6,289 nucleotides of DNA from DAONDZ01 sp964517555 (GTDB lineage: Bacteria; Patescibacteriota; Patescibacteriia; Patescibacteriales; UBA12465): positions 1 to 6,289 of the forward strand of contig CAZFEF010000029.1 in the NCBI GenBank assembly GCA_964517555.1, given 5' to 3'. The translations under genes and the position numbers were made by a program. Position 1 is the first letter of the stretch. Each line of letters opens with the position of its first letter. This document shows positions 1 through 5,545 of this stretch, piece after piece. The notes beneath the pieces were generated by a model, which was not told the origin of the DNA, ran no database searches, and worked only from the letters and a program-made list of their open reading frames with translations.

Positions 1-2
1 GT

Positions 3-437
3 CGGGCTTTTCCTAATTTTAAATATCTTTGTGTTCCGGAGTATCAAGGTGATTATTATTTTCGCACTGGTGAAAAAAAAGAGTTTGGCGGTGCTGTTCA
101 TTATCATTTGCTTTGTAATTTGCCTTATATTGATAACGCCAAGCTAGCCCAAATTTGGGGCCACGGATTTATCAATATCAATAATATTCGTCATGTCTCT
201 CGAGTCGGCTCTTATGTCGCCAAATATATCGGCAAAGCCTTATATGATCGCCGTTTCTTTCGTTCTAAACGATTATTCTACAGCCGAAAACTTAATCGCC
301 CGATAACTATTTTGACTTCGCCCAAAGTCAAAGAGTATCTCAAAAACAAAACCGGATTAAACCTTTTGCTCACCAAAAATTATCGATCCGATTATCAAGG
401 AATGGTCGATTATTCCTTGTATCAAGAAAAAAAATAA
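3..437 (+). CDS. HUH rolling-circle replication initiator (Rep), C-terminal part
   Basis: The frame is open from the first bases of the window, so the start lies upstream; a TTG at 108 is internal and is not the start. The 144 visible residues carry the hallmarks of an HUH endonuclease: a metal-binding His-hydrophobic-His motif (HYH, visible residues 33-35, inside GAVHYHLL) and, about 36 residues later, YVAKY (71-75), a Tyr-x3-Tyr arrangement with a Lys beside the second Tyr, as in the phiX174 gpA/microvirus-like and related plasmid Rep families. In those families the HUH motif binds the metal and a Tyr attacks the origin DNA, forming a 5'-phosphotyrosine link that starts rolling-circle replication. 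The basic C-terminal tail (about residues 80-144) has no motif I recognise. It is followed on the same strand by a small gene and a serine recombinase, which suggests an integrated plasmid or phage-like element. A relaxase or transposase of the HUH class is the main alternative. The HUH call is firm; the exact role is inferred. Confidence 0.8.
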   Translation, partial: RAFPNFKYLCVPEYQGDYYFRTGEKKEFGGAVHYHLLCNLPYIDNAKLAQIWGHGFININNIRHVSRVGSYVAKYIGKALYDRRFFRSKRLFYSRKLNRPITILTSPKVKEYLKNKTGLNLLLTKNYRSDYQGMVDYSLYQEKK

Positions 438-465
438 GTTCGTTTCGCTCATATAATTAGATTTA

Positions 466-687
466 ATGTCATATGGTCTAAACCATATGCAATTCAGTCC
501 GCAAGATATTAAAAGCTTTAAGACGATGTATAAAAAAGCTTTTAATCAAAGCCTCGACGACAAAGAGGCTTACGATAAGGCTACAAACTTAATTCGAATT
601 TTCCAATTAGTTTATAAGCCCATTACCCAAAAAGAAATGACGGCTACCCTAAACAGACAAAAAGAATTACTGGCCGGCAGATCTTGA
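466..687 (+). CDS. small hypothetical protein between rep and recombinase
   Basis: A 73-aa frame starting at ATG 466 and ending in TGA. The second in-frame ATG at 487 gives a 66-aa protein (MQFSPQDIKSFK...) and may be the true start, because the first seven codons lie in a perfect palindrome (470-489) and look unlike protein-conserved sequence. No Shine-Dalgarno sequence precedes either ATG. The protein is charged, has no signal peptide or membrane segment, and looks mostly helical: a first helix around QDIKSFKTMYKKAF, a D/E-rich turn (SLDDKEAY), a second helix (ATNLIRIFQLVYKPI) and a charged tail. The pattern 'DI..FK..Y...F...L.D.EA...A..L.R...LVYKPIT' is reminiscent of short uncharacterised proteins next to recombinases in CPR genomes; this is from memory and unverified. 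Its place 28 nt after rep suggests it belongs to the mobile element, for instance as a regulator or recombination accessory factor, but no function can be assigned. Confidence 0.65.
   Translation: MSYGLNHMQFSPQDIKSFKTMYKKAFNQSLDDKEAYDKATNLIRIFQLVYKPITQKEMTATLNRQKELLAGRS
470..489. repeat. perfect 8-bp inverted repeat at the start of the small gene
   Basis: CATATGGT and ACCATATG flank a 4-nt loop (CTAA). The palindrome begins two bases after the first ATG (466) and ends exactly on the second in-frame ATG (487-489). It could be an operator for a dimeric regulator, an RNA hairpin that masks the second start, or chance. If the real start is 487, it sits where the ribosome would bind. Confidence 0.55.
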
Positions 688-710
688 AAAAATCCCTGTT
701 TATTGTTAAG

Positions 711-739
711 TTAATAATGCTTACCCAATACAATATAAT
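711..739 (+). promoter_or_regulatory. candidate sigma70-type promoter for the recombinase
   Basis: A perfect -10 TATAAT (734-739) lies 17 bp downstream of a weak -35 TTAATA (711-716, 4 of 6 matches to TTGACA). A transcript would start near 746, giving a leader of about 118 nt before the recombinase ATG at 864. The -10 box lies inside the left arm of the long inverted repeat, so cruciform extrusion or a protein bound to the repeat would affect this promoter. Confidence 0.4.
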
Positions 740-842
740 CAGTCCGAGCCTTTTTTCATATTTGTCCCCTGAAAGGGATGGTTCTACCGACAAATATGGC
801 TCTAGGGCTGTATTGTGTTGGGTAAGCTAGGACCATCCCTTT
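719..842. repeat. interlocked inverted-repeat cluster upstream of recombinase
   Basis: Three complementary arm pairs are packed into 124 bp in the order A-B-C-B'-A'-C'. A/A' (719-737 with 809-827) gives 19 pairs, two of them G-U. B/B' (757-766 with 789-798) is a perfect 10 bp, with an additional GAGC/GCTC pairing (746-749 with 799-802) below a T-rich bulge. C/C' (772-786 with 828-842) gives 15 pairs including one G-U. C lies in the loop of the A-B hairpin and C' directly follows A', so C/C' pairing would form a pseudoknot or compete with the hairpin. No ORF on the + strand uses this stretch. Possible roles are the replication origin or nick site for the upstream HUH Rep, a recombinase or accessory-protein binding site, or a regulatory RNA leader for the recombinase. 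Confidence 0.8.
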
Positions 843-863
843 TAGTTTATAAAATTTAAATAT

Positions 864-2705
864 ATGAATGAAAAGCAAACTCCACAATACAAATATTTTG
901 CTTACGTTCGCAAGTCCACCGAGGGCGAGGAACGGCAAGCTATTTCTATTGAAAGCCAAAAAGATATAATTCGCAAACATTTCAACGGTTTAAAAATCGT
1001 GGATATTTTAGAGGAAAAACATTCAGCCTTCAAACCCTATAACCGCCCTGTCTTTGAAGATATGATTAAACGCATTAGAAAAGGAGAAGTCCAAGGAATT
1101 ATCGCCTGGCACCCCGATCGCCTCTCTCGCAACGAAATAGACGCCTCTACGATAACATATTTAGTCCGCACCGATGTCATTAAAGACCTAAAATTTGGCT
1201 CCTATAATTTTGATAATTCCCCCGAGGGAATAATGATGTTGCAACTGGCTTTATCGCAATCACAATACTCGTCTTCAAAATTAAGCCGAGATGTTAAACG
1301 TGGTTTAGAAAAGAAAATAGAAATGGGTTGGAAACCAGGCACCGCTCCCGAGGGTTATTTGAATGACAAAATTGAACAGCAAGGACTTAAAAAAGTTCTG
1401 GTCGATAAAAAGCGTTTTCCCTTAATTAGAAAAACAATTGACTTATATTTAACCGGCAATTATACCGTGCCCCAGGTGTGGTCTATTTTAAATAACAAAT
1501 GGGGCTATCGCACCGTCAAACGTAAAGCTAAAGGTGGCGGACCCATGACCTTAAGCGGTTTTTATCGCATTCTAACCGATCCGTTTTATACCGGTCATTT
1601 TAATTACAAAGGCCAACTCTATAAAGGCAAACATAAAGCCTTAATCACTATGGCCGAATATGACCGCATTCAAGAAATGTTAGGGCGAAAAGACAGGCCT
1701 CGACCCATAAAGCACACGTTCCCTTTTACCGGCTCGCTTAAATGTGCGGAATGCGGTTGTAGCATAACTGCTGAAACCAAACGCAAGAAAAATAAAACTA
1801 CCAAGAAAATTATCACCTATGAATATTATCACTGCACCCATAAACGCAATACGCCAACTTTTCATTGTAAACAACCATCTATAACGGCCACAGACTTGCA
1901 CAAGACAATTGAAAATGAATTAGTGGATATTACCATTACCTCACAGGCTCGTGATTGGGCGATAGAATATTTGGATAGACAAAAAGATAAAAGCCAAGAC
2001 GACAATAAAAAAGTCGCTGATACTATTCTTACAAATATTGAGCAATTAAAAAATGAGTTAAGCGGATTAACTAAAATGCGTTATCGAGATTTAATNNNNN
2101 NNNNNGATTTATTCTTTGAACTGCTGGATAGAGAAAATGAGAAAGAGCCCAAAGAGAATAAAATTATTGCTGAAAACCTAAGAGACAAAATTAACACCCT
2201 AAAAATTGAGAAAACCAATTTAACTAAATTGATATGCAAAGGCTTAATTAGTGATGAGGAATTTGCCAAAAACCGACAAGAGCTAAATGATAAAATTATT
2301 AAATTTGAAACCGAATTAAAAAATTTAGACACCAAAGAAGAGCGATCAATTGAACTGACTAAAGACGTTTTTAACTTCGCCGTTTATGCTCACGCCGAGT
2401 TTTTAAAAGGCGACGATCAGACTAAAAAAGAAATCCTGGCAACCTTAGGTTCGAACCACCAATTATTGAATAAAAACCTAATGATTACGCTGTTTCCGTG
2501 GTTTTCTAAGATCAAAGATTCCACTATACCGTCAAGCACTAATTTCTTTAGGTTAGAACTGCCTCAAACCCGCATAAACACTACGGAAAAAGAGGCTTTC
2601 GCCTCTTTAATTCCTATGATGCACGGGATGAGGGAATCGAACCCCCGTCTCAACTTTTGGAGAGTCGCATGTTACCACTACACCAATCCCGCTAATCGGC
2701 CCTAA
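864..2705 (+). CDS. large serine recombinase (site-specific integrase)
   Basis: A 613-codon frame including a 10-N gap. The N-terminal resolvase/invertase catalytic domain spans about residues 10-155: YVRKS contains the nucleophile Ser18 and Arg16, with HPDRLSRN (83-90, Arg86/Arg89) and SRDVKRG (141-147) as further active-site and helix motifs. The 'Recombinase' DNA-binding domain follows (about 160-275, with SGFYRILTDPFYTGHF), then a zinc ribbon with Cys294, Cys297, Cys324 and Cys335, and a long charged coiled coil (about 375-490). A conserved-looking C-terminal region (FNFAVYAHAEF...LATLGSNHQLL) ends around residue 540. Enzymes of this class cut and rejoin attachment sites through a phosphoserine intermediate to integrate or excise DNA. 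Residues 587-610 are only the antisense reading of tRNA-Trp, so the last 25-40 residues are probably not conserved. No Shine-Dalgarno sequence is seen before ATG 864. Domain content is certain; its cargo and target are inferred. Confidence 0.93.
   Translation: MNEKQTPQYKYFAYVRKSTEGEERQAISIESQKDIIRKHFNGLKIVDILEEKHSAFKPYNRPVFEDMIKRIRKGEVQGIIAWHPDRLSRNEIDASTITYLVRTDVIKDLKFGSYNFDNSPEGIMMLQLALSQSQYSSSKLSRDVKRGLEKKIEMGWKPGTAPEGYLNDKIEQQGLKKVLVDKKRFPLIRKTIDLYLTGNYTVPQVWSILNNKWGYRTVKRKAKGGGPMTLSGFYRILTDPFYTGHFNYKGQLYKGKHKALITMAEYDRIQEMLGRKDRPRPIKHTFPFTGSLKCAECGCSITAETKRKKNKTTKKIITYEYYHCTHKRNTPTFHCKQPSITATDLHKTIENELVDITITSQARDWAIEYLDRQKDKSQDDNKKVADTILTNIEQLKNELSGLTKMRYRDLXXXXDLFFELLDRENEKEPKENKIIAENLRDKINTLKIEKTNLTKLICKGLISDEEFAKNRQELNDKIIKFETELKNLDTKEERSIELTKDVFNFAVYAHAEFLKGDDQTKKEILATLGSNHQLLNKNLMITLFPWFSKIKDSTIPSSTNFFRLELPQTRINTTEKEAFASLIPMMHGMRESNPRLNFWRVACYHYTNPANRP
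2096..2105. other. assembly gap (10 N) inside the recombinase gene
   Basis: Ten unknown bases, a typical scaffold placeholder whose true length may differ. Reading frame and coiled-coil character are the same on both sides, so a short in-frame gap is plausible. The gap falls straight after LTKMRYRDLI. A similar motif, LTKLICKGLISDEEF, occurs about 50 residues later. Confidence 0.95.
2587..2608 (-). terminator. intrinsic terminator downstream of tRNA-Trp
   Basis: On the - strand a perfect 8-bp stem (AAAGAGGC with GCCTCTTT, 2601-2608 and 2589-2596) closes a GAAA tetraloop and runs into a short run of T that reaches 2587. It starts 13 nt after the tRNA 3' end, where a tRNA terminator is expected. 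It also lies inside the recombinase frame, where it encodes EKEAFAS on the other strand. Confidence 0.7.
2622..2692 (-). tRNA. trnW: tRNA-Trp (anticodon CCA)
   Basis: The 71-nt cloverleaf folds fully: acceptor stem GCGGGAT/ATCCCGT (six Watson-Crick pairs plus a terminal G1-U72 wobble), T8-G9, D stem GTGT/ACAT with loop AGTGGTA, G26, anticodon stem CGACT/AGTTG with loop CTCCAAA (anticodon CCA at 2660-2658), a 4-nt variable loop AGAC, and T stem GGGGG/CCCTC with loop TTCGATT. The discriminator is G73, the usual identity base for bacterial tRNA-Trp. The 3' CCA is not encoded (G73 is followed by CAT), so it must be added by nucleotidyltransferase. The gene lies wholly within, and antisense to, the 3' end of the serine recombinase frame, making it a candidate integration site. 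Confidence 0.95.
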
Positions 2706-2715
2706 TTAAGGGCCG
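2697..2715. repeat. GC-rich hairpin just upstream of tRNA-Trp
   Basis: CGGCCCT (2697-2703) and AGGGCCG (2709-2715) form a 7-bp stem with a 5-nt loop, ending 4 nt before the tRNA 5' end. There is no T run on either side, so it is a poor intrinsic terminator. It may be a leader hairpin on the tRNA precursor. The recombinase stop codon (2703-2705) falls in it. Confidence 0.5.
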
Positions 2716-2720
2716 GGTAT

Positions 2721-2749
2721 ATAATACTAAAATTAATAAGTTTCGGCAA
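2721..2749 (-). promoter_or_regulatory. candidate promoter for tRNA-Trp
   Basis: Reading the - strand, TTGCCG (2749-2744; 4 of 6 to the -35 consensus) is followed after 17 bp by TATTAT (2726-2721; 5 of 6 to the -10 consensus). Transcription would begin near 2714, about 20 nt before the mature tRNA. The -35 overlaps the last codons of the rubrerythrin gene. Read-through from rubrerythrin is an alternative source of the tRNA. Confidence 0.4.
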
Positions 2750-3266
2750 ACACCTCGAAATAAGCTTGGGGATGAGAACAGGCCGGACATTTTTCCGGGG
2801 CCTCATTGCCTTCATGAATATAGCCGCAGTTATTACACTTCCAGCGTTTAGCTTCAGCTTTCTTAAACACTTCACCGTTATTAACATTATCCAATAACTT
2901 CTGGTAACGAGCTTCATGTTTTTCTTCCACTTCTCCCACCTCCTTAAACAAGGTGGCAATATCTTCATGGCCTTCCTCTCTGGCCTCAGCCTCCATTCGC
3001 GGATACATGGTGGTATGTTCAAAATTCTCACCTTCGATAGCGTGCTGAAGATCAACTTTGGGATCATCGCTGATCATTCCCAAAGCCTTAGCCCAAAGCT
3101 TGGCATGCTCCTTTTCATTTAGTGCTGTCTCTTCAAAAATATTAGCTATCTGGATATAACCAGCCTTGCGGAAAACTGAGGCGAAATAATCATACTTGTT
3201 GCGCGCCATTGATTCGCCGGCAAAAGCTTCTTCTAAATTTTTCTGAGTCTTTGGTCCTAAGTTCAT
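2733..3266 (-). CDS. rbr: rubrerythrin
   Basis: A 177-aa cytosolic non-haem diiron protein that reduces hydrogen peroxide to water with electrons from rubredoxin- or NAD(P)H-dependent partners. The ferritin-like four-helix domain (about 5-128) carries the expected ligand carboxylates and histidines: Glu18 (GESMARNKY), Glu51-x2-His54 (NEKEH), Glu80/Glu83 (EGENFEH), and Glu114-x2-His117 (VEEKH). A C-terminal rubredoxin-like iron site follows, with Cys144-x2-Cys147 and Cys160-x2-Cys163. Length and order match full-length classical rubrerythrin. It starts at ATG 3266, 19 nt after the stop of the AI-2E-family gene, so the two are probably co-transcribed. No Shine-Dalgarno sequence is seen. A TATAAT sits a few bases before the ATG, but without a -35. 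It suggests exposure of an otherwise anaerobic or microaerobic cell to oxygen or peroxide. Confidence 0.96.
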   Translation of the reverse strand: MNLGPKTQKNLEEAFAGESMARNKYDYFASVFRKAGYIQIANIFEETALNEKEHAKLWAKALGMISDDPKVDLQHAIEGENFEHTTMYPRMEAEAREEGHEDIATLFKEVGEVEEKHEARYQKLLDNVNNGEVFKKAEAKRWKCNNCGYIHEGNEAPEKCPACSHPQAYFEVFAETY

Positions 3267-3285
3267 ATAATTATATTTAATTTAT

Positions 3286-4341
3286 TTATTTTTTCGGCTC
3301 TTCTAATTCATTAGCAAACTCTAGCTCATAGATATGGAAAACCGTGATAGCAATTGAAACCACTAAGGGTCCGATGATTACCCCCCAGAAACCGAACAGG
3401 GCTACTCCGCCCAAAATTGAGAAGAACAAAAATATTGGATTAACATGGGCCTTGCCTTTGATCAGGAAAGGACGAATCAAATTATCAACCGTGCCCACAA
3501 TCAAAGCTCCCCAGAGCAAAATGAATATTCCCTGCCAGGTCTGGCCGATAGCTAAAAGGTAGATAGCGGTGGGGACGTAGATGATAATTGAACCGATCAT
3601 TGGTATTAAGGAGCAAACGGCGATTAGAATTCCGGCAAAGAAAGCTGGCAAACCGACGATAGCATAACCGATGCCGCCGATCAGCCCCTGAACCGCTACC
3701 ACTGCAAAAGTGGCGACGATAGTGGAGTAGCTAACATCTTTAAACTTTCGAAATAATCGCTCGTCATATTTATTCGGCAAAGGCGACCAATACATTAGCT
3801 TCTTAACCATTCGGTTGCCATCAACGAAAAAGAAAAACATGGTGAAGATAATAATCACTAATGAGAATAGAAAATTAGTAGTGGACTTGATTACCACCGT
3901 AGCGCCGTCAACCATGAAATTACTGGAACGACGGACGATATCTAAAATGAACCCTTTAAGGCTACTATTGTCTAAACCGATAAACCCCAATTGGTCTAAA
4001 AATCTATGCTGAGCCGCATTATTTAATTCTAAGCGATTAGAATTAAAATACTCGACGGTTTCGCTATAGGCTACAATTGATTTTTTGGCTGAATAAATCA
4101 AAAGTTCACTAAGAGGAAAGATGATAATTATTACTGCCAAAAGACACATAATACCAGCGGCCAATTGCCTCTTGTTGCCCAACCTCTTCACTAACCAGAG
4201 ATAGGGCTTATAGAGAATTGAAACTAGTACTGCCGCCACTAAAATCTCAGTCAAAAAAGGGCGGAAAATAAAATAGCAAGCCACAATCACCGCTAACAAA
4301 AGTAATAGCAAAAAAGGCTTGCCGAATTTATTAGGAGTCAT
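3286..4341 (-). CDS. AI-2E/PerM-family membrane transporter
   Basis: A 351-aa polytopic inner-membrane protein of the AI-2E family (Pfam PF01594). Hydrophobic segments lie at about 9-26, 29-46, 58-84, 155-173, 205-226, 229-248, 250-267, 271-286 and 302-335, with a large soluble stretch at about 85-150 after the third, as is typical of the family. Family signatures are present: GLPAFFAGILIAVCSLIPMIG (230-250) and DNLIRPFLIKGKAHVNP (286-302). Members have been linked to autoinducer-2 export (TqsA) or sodium/proton antiport, so the substrate here cannot be told from sequence. The start is ATG 4341, just after the rpmG terminator; no Shine-Dalgarno sequence is visible. It is followed by rubrerythrin after 19 nt. 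Confidence 0.93.
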   Translation of the reverse strand: MTPNKFGKPFLLLLLLAVIVACYFIFRPFLTEILVAAVLVSILYKPYLWLVKRLGNKRQLAAGIMCLLAVIIIIFPLSELLIYSAKKSIVAYSETVEYFNSNRLELNNAAQHRFLDQLGFIGLDNSSLKGFILDIVRRSSNFMVDGATVVIKSTTNFLFSLVIIIFTMFFFFVDGNRMVKKLMYWSPLPNKYDERLFRKFKDVSYSTIVATFAVVAVQGLIGGIGYAIVGLPAFFAGILIAVCSLIPMIGSIIIYVPTAIYLLAIGQTWQGIFILLWGALIVGTVDNLIRPFLIKGKAHVNPIFLFFSILGGVALFGFWGVIIGPLVVSIAITVFHIYELEFANELEEPKK

Positions 4342-4362
4342 AAAGCATGGAATTATGATAAT

Positions 4363-4388
4363 AAAAGCAGCGGCTAAAATGCCGCGCT
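4363..4388 (-). terminator. intrinsic terminator after rpmG
   Basis: On the - strand AGC-GCGGC and GCCGC-(T)-GCT form a stem with a 6-nt ATTTTA loop, followed by TTTT at 4366-4363. It lies immediately after the L33 stop and before the AI-2E-family gene, separating the two transcription units. Confidence 0.65.
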
Positions 4389-4391
4389 TCC

Positions 4392-4547
4392 CTATTTAGT
4401 CTCTTTGTGAGCGGTGTGCTTCCGACACTTCGGACAGTATTTATTCATCTCCAAACGATCCTTAAGAATCTTCTTGTTCTTGTGAGAATTGTAGTTAACC
4501 GCCTTGCACTCAGTGCATTCCAGTTTGATCATGTTGTCTTGGGACAT
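4392..4547 (-). CDS. rpmG: 50S ribosomal protein L33
   Basis: A 51-aa basic protein with the L33 signature: MIKLECTEC, Cys11-x2-Cys14, then KYCPKCRKHTAHKETK with Cys38-x2-Cys41. All four zinc-binding cysteines are present, so this is the zinc-containing (C+) form. L33 sits near the E site of the large ribosomal subunit. The ATG at 4547 is chosen because the family begins a few residues before the IKLEC motif. The frame stays open upstream to an ATG at 4607, but that adds a Cys/Phe-rich, unlike-L33 extension. It has its own promoter (4632-4660) and terminator (4363-4388), so it looks monocistronic. No secE or tRNA neighbour, common beside rpmG elsewhere, is seen. Confidence 0.93.
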   Translation of the reverse strand: MSQDNMIKLECTECKAVNYNSHKNKKILKDRLEMNKYCPKCRKHTAHKETK

Positions 4548-4631
4548 AAAGCAAGAAAAAATAATACATGAATTCGAACAAAAAAAGCAGAATTGATGCA
4601 TTATCAACCTAATTTATAAATTCTAATAACC

Positions 4632-4660
4632 AGTATATAAAACTAGAGTAAAAAAGTCAA
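4632..4660 (-). promoter_or_regulatory. sigma70-type promoter for rpmG
   Basis: On the - strand TTGACT (4660-4655; 5 of 6) and TATACT (4637-4632; 5 of 6) are separated by exactly 17 bp. The start would be near 4625, giving a leader of about 78 nt before the L33 ATG. The -35 box begins 9 nt past the mutM stop. Complementary segments in the leader (AGAATT with AATTCT, TTGAT with ATCAA) could form a weak hairpin. Confidence 0.75.
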
Positions 4661-4668
4661 TTTAGGGC

Positions 4669-5544
4669 CTATTTCTGGCACCTGGGGCAAAAATGAGTCC
4701 CTCTCCCGGCTAATTTGATTTTAGTAATAATTCCTCCGCAACGATAGCACTTCTGTCCACGGCGGCCATAGACTTGCAGGCGAGTCAAGAAGCCACCCTG
4801 GCGACCAGAGGCGTCCCGATAATCACTAAAGGTCGTACCGCGATGTTTAATGGCTAATTTAATCAGTTCCTTGGCTGACTTCACTAGTCTTTTAATCTCA
4901 GCTAGCGACAAACTTCCCGCCGGCCTATCTGGTCTTATACCCGCCAAAAATAATGCTTCATCAGCATAAATATTCCCCAATCCGGCTACCTGTTTCTGAT
5001 CTAAAAGCAGGGCTTTGATATTCCGAGACCGAGACGCCAATAGATTGACAAGAAAATTTTCGTTAAACGCCGACTGCCCCGGCTCCGGCCCGAACCCGGC
5101 CTTGATCTTCTCTAGCGCCAGAGAATCAACCAAACGCAAATAACCGAAACGACGCTGATCATTGAAATATAGTTTGGCATTATTAGCTAAAGATATGATA
5201 ACCCGAGTAGATTTGTTGGGCAGATCACCGATAATACGCCGTTTTTCACCCTTCCCTGGCTCACTGTGCCCGCCTAAAATTATCTGTCTCTGATCACGAT
5301 ATATCAATTGGCCAGTCATCTTGAGATGAATCAGTAAATAGCTTTTTGGATTAATCTTAAAAATTAAAAGTTTGCCGATGCGGTCTATCTGTTGGAACTT
5401 AGAACCGACCAAGGTAGCGATAAATTTTTTAGATCCACCGCCGATGCTTTTAACAGCCAAAACCTGAACCGCCCTAATGCGGATACCTAAAATTTGAGCG
5501 CTTAAATCGCGCCTGATAGTTTCTACCTCCGGTAGTTCCGGCAT
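4669..5544 (-). CDS. mutM: formamidopyrimidine-DNA glycosylase (Fpg/MutM)
   Basis: A 291-aa base-excision repair enzyme that removes 8-oxoguanine and formamidopyrimidines and nicks the abasic site by beta/delta elimination. The start MPELPEVET is diagnostic: after Met removal Pro2 is the Schiff-base nucleophile and Glu3 assists. Other conserved residues are Lys58 (RIGKLL), Met76 (HLKMTGQL) and Arg131/Phe133 (DQRRFGYL), which fill the void left by the flipped base, the H2TH region with GLGNIYADEALF, and the C-terminal zinc finger Cys266-x2-Cys269 and Cys286-x2-Cys289 with catalytic Arg281 (GRGTHFCP). It is about 20 residues longer than the E. coli enzyme. The extra length lies between Met76 and Arg131 in a charged Gly/Lys/Arg-rich stretch (about 84-111). 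Its ATG is 1 nt from the stop of an upstream 36-codon ORF, so translational coupling is likely. Confidence 0.97.
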   Translation of the reverse strand: MPELPEVETIRRDLSAQILGIRIRAVQVLAVKSIGGGSKKFIATLVGSKFQQIDRIGKLLIFKINPKSYLLIHLKMTGQLIYRDQRQIILGGHSEPGKGEKRRIIGDLPNKSTRVIISLANNAKLYFNDQRRFGYLRLVDSLALEKIKAGFGPEPGQSAFNENFLVNLLASRSRNIKALLLDQKQVAGLGNIYADEALFLAGIRPDRPAGSLSLAEIKRLVKSAKELIKLAIKHRGTTFSDYRDASGRQGGFLTRLQVYGRRGQKCYRCGGIITKIKLAGRGTHFCPRCQK

Positions 5545-5545
5545 A

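Noticed and set aside
685..687. TGA read as glycine (genetic code 25)
   Set aside because: Read-through would add only nine unremarkable codons before TAA, and no gene in the window has an in-frame TGA inside conserved sequence.
719..842. CRISPR array or simple intrinsic terminator
   Set aside because: There are no direct repeats with regular spacers, and the stem is not followed by a T run; the pattern is nested inverted repeats.
756..980. 74-codon frame on the - strand over the repeats and the start of the recombinase gene
   Set aside because: It overlaps the clearly real recombinase N-terminus including the catalytic-serine region and has no recognisable domain; it is a shadow frame.
2448..2457. 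GGTTCGAACC, resembling a tRNA T-loop or a duplicated attachment-site fragment
   Set aside because: It encodes the conserved-looking recombinase segment LGSN and is not flanked by other tRNA-like sequence.
2697..2715. GC-rich hairpin as terminator for rubrerythrin or recombinase
   Set aside because: No T tract follows on either strand.
2702..3067. 121-codon - strand frame inside the rubrerythrin gene
   Set aside because: It is a different frame of the same strand as rubrerythrin, whose diiron and rubredoxin motifs establish the true frame.
4548..4607. 20-residue N-terminal extension of L33 from ATG 4607
   Set aside because: The extension is Cys/Phe-rich, unlike any L33, and covers what looks like an untranslated leader; ATG 4547 fits the family start.
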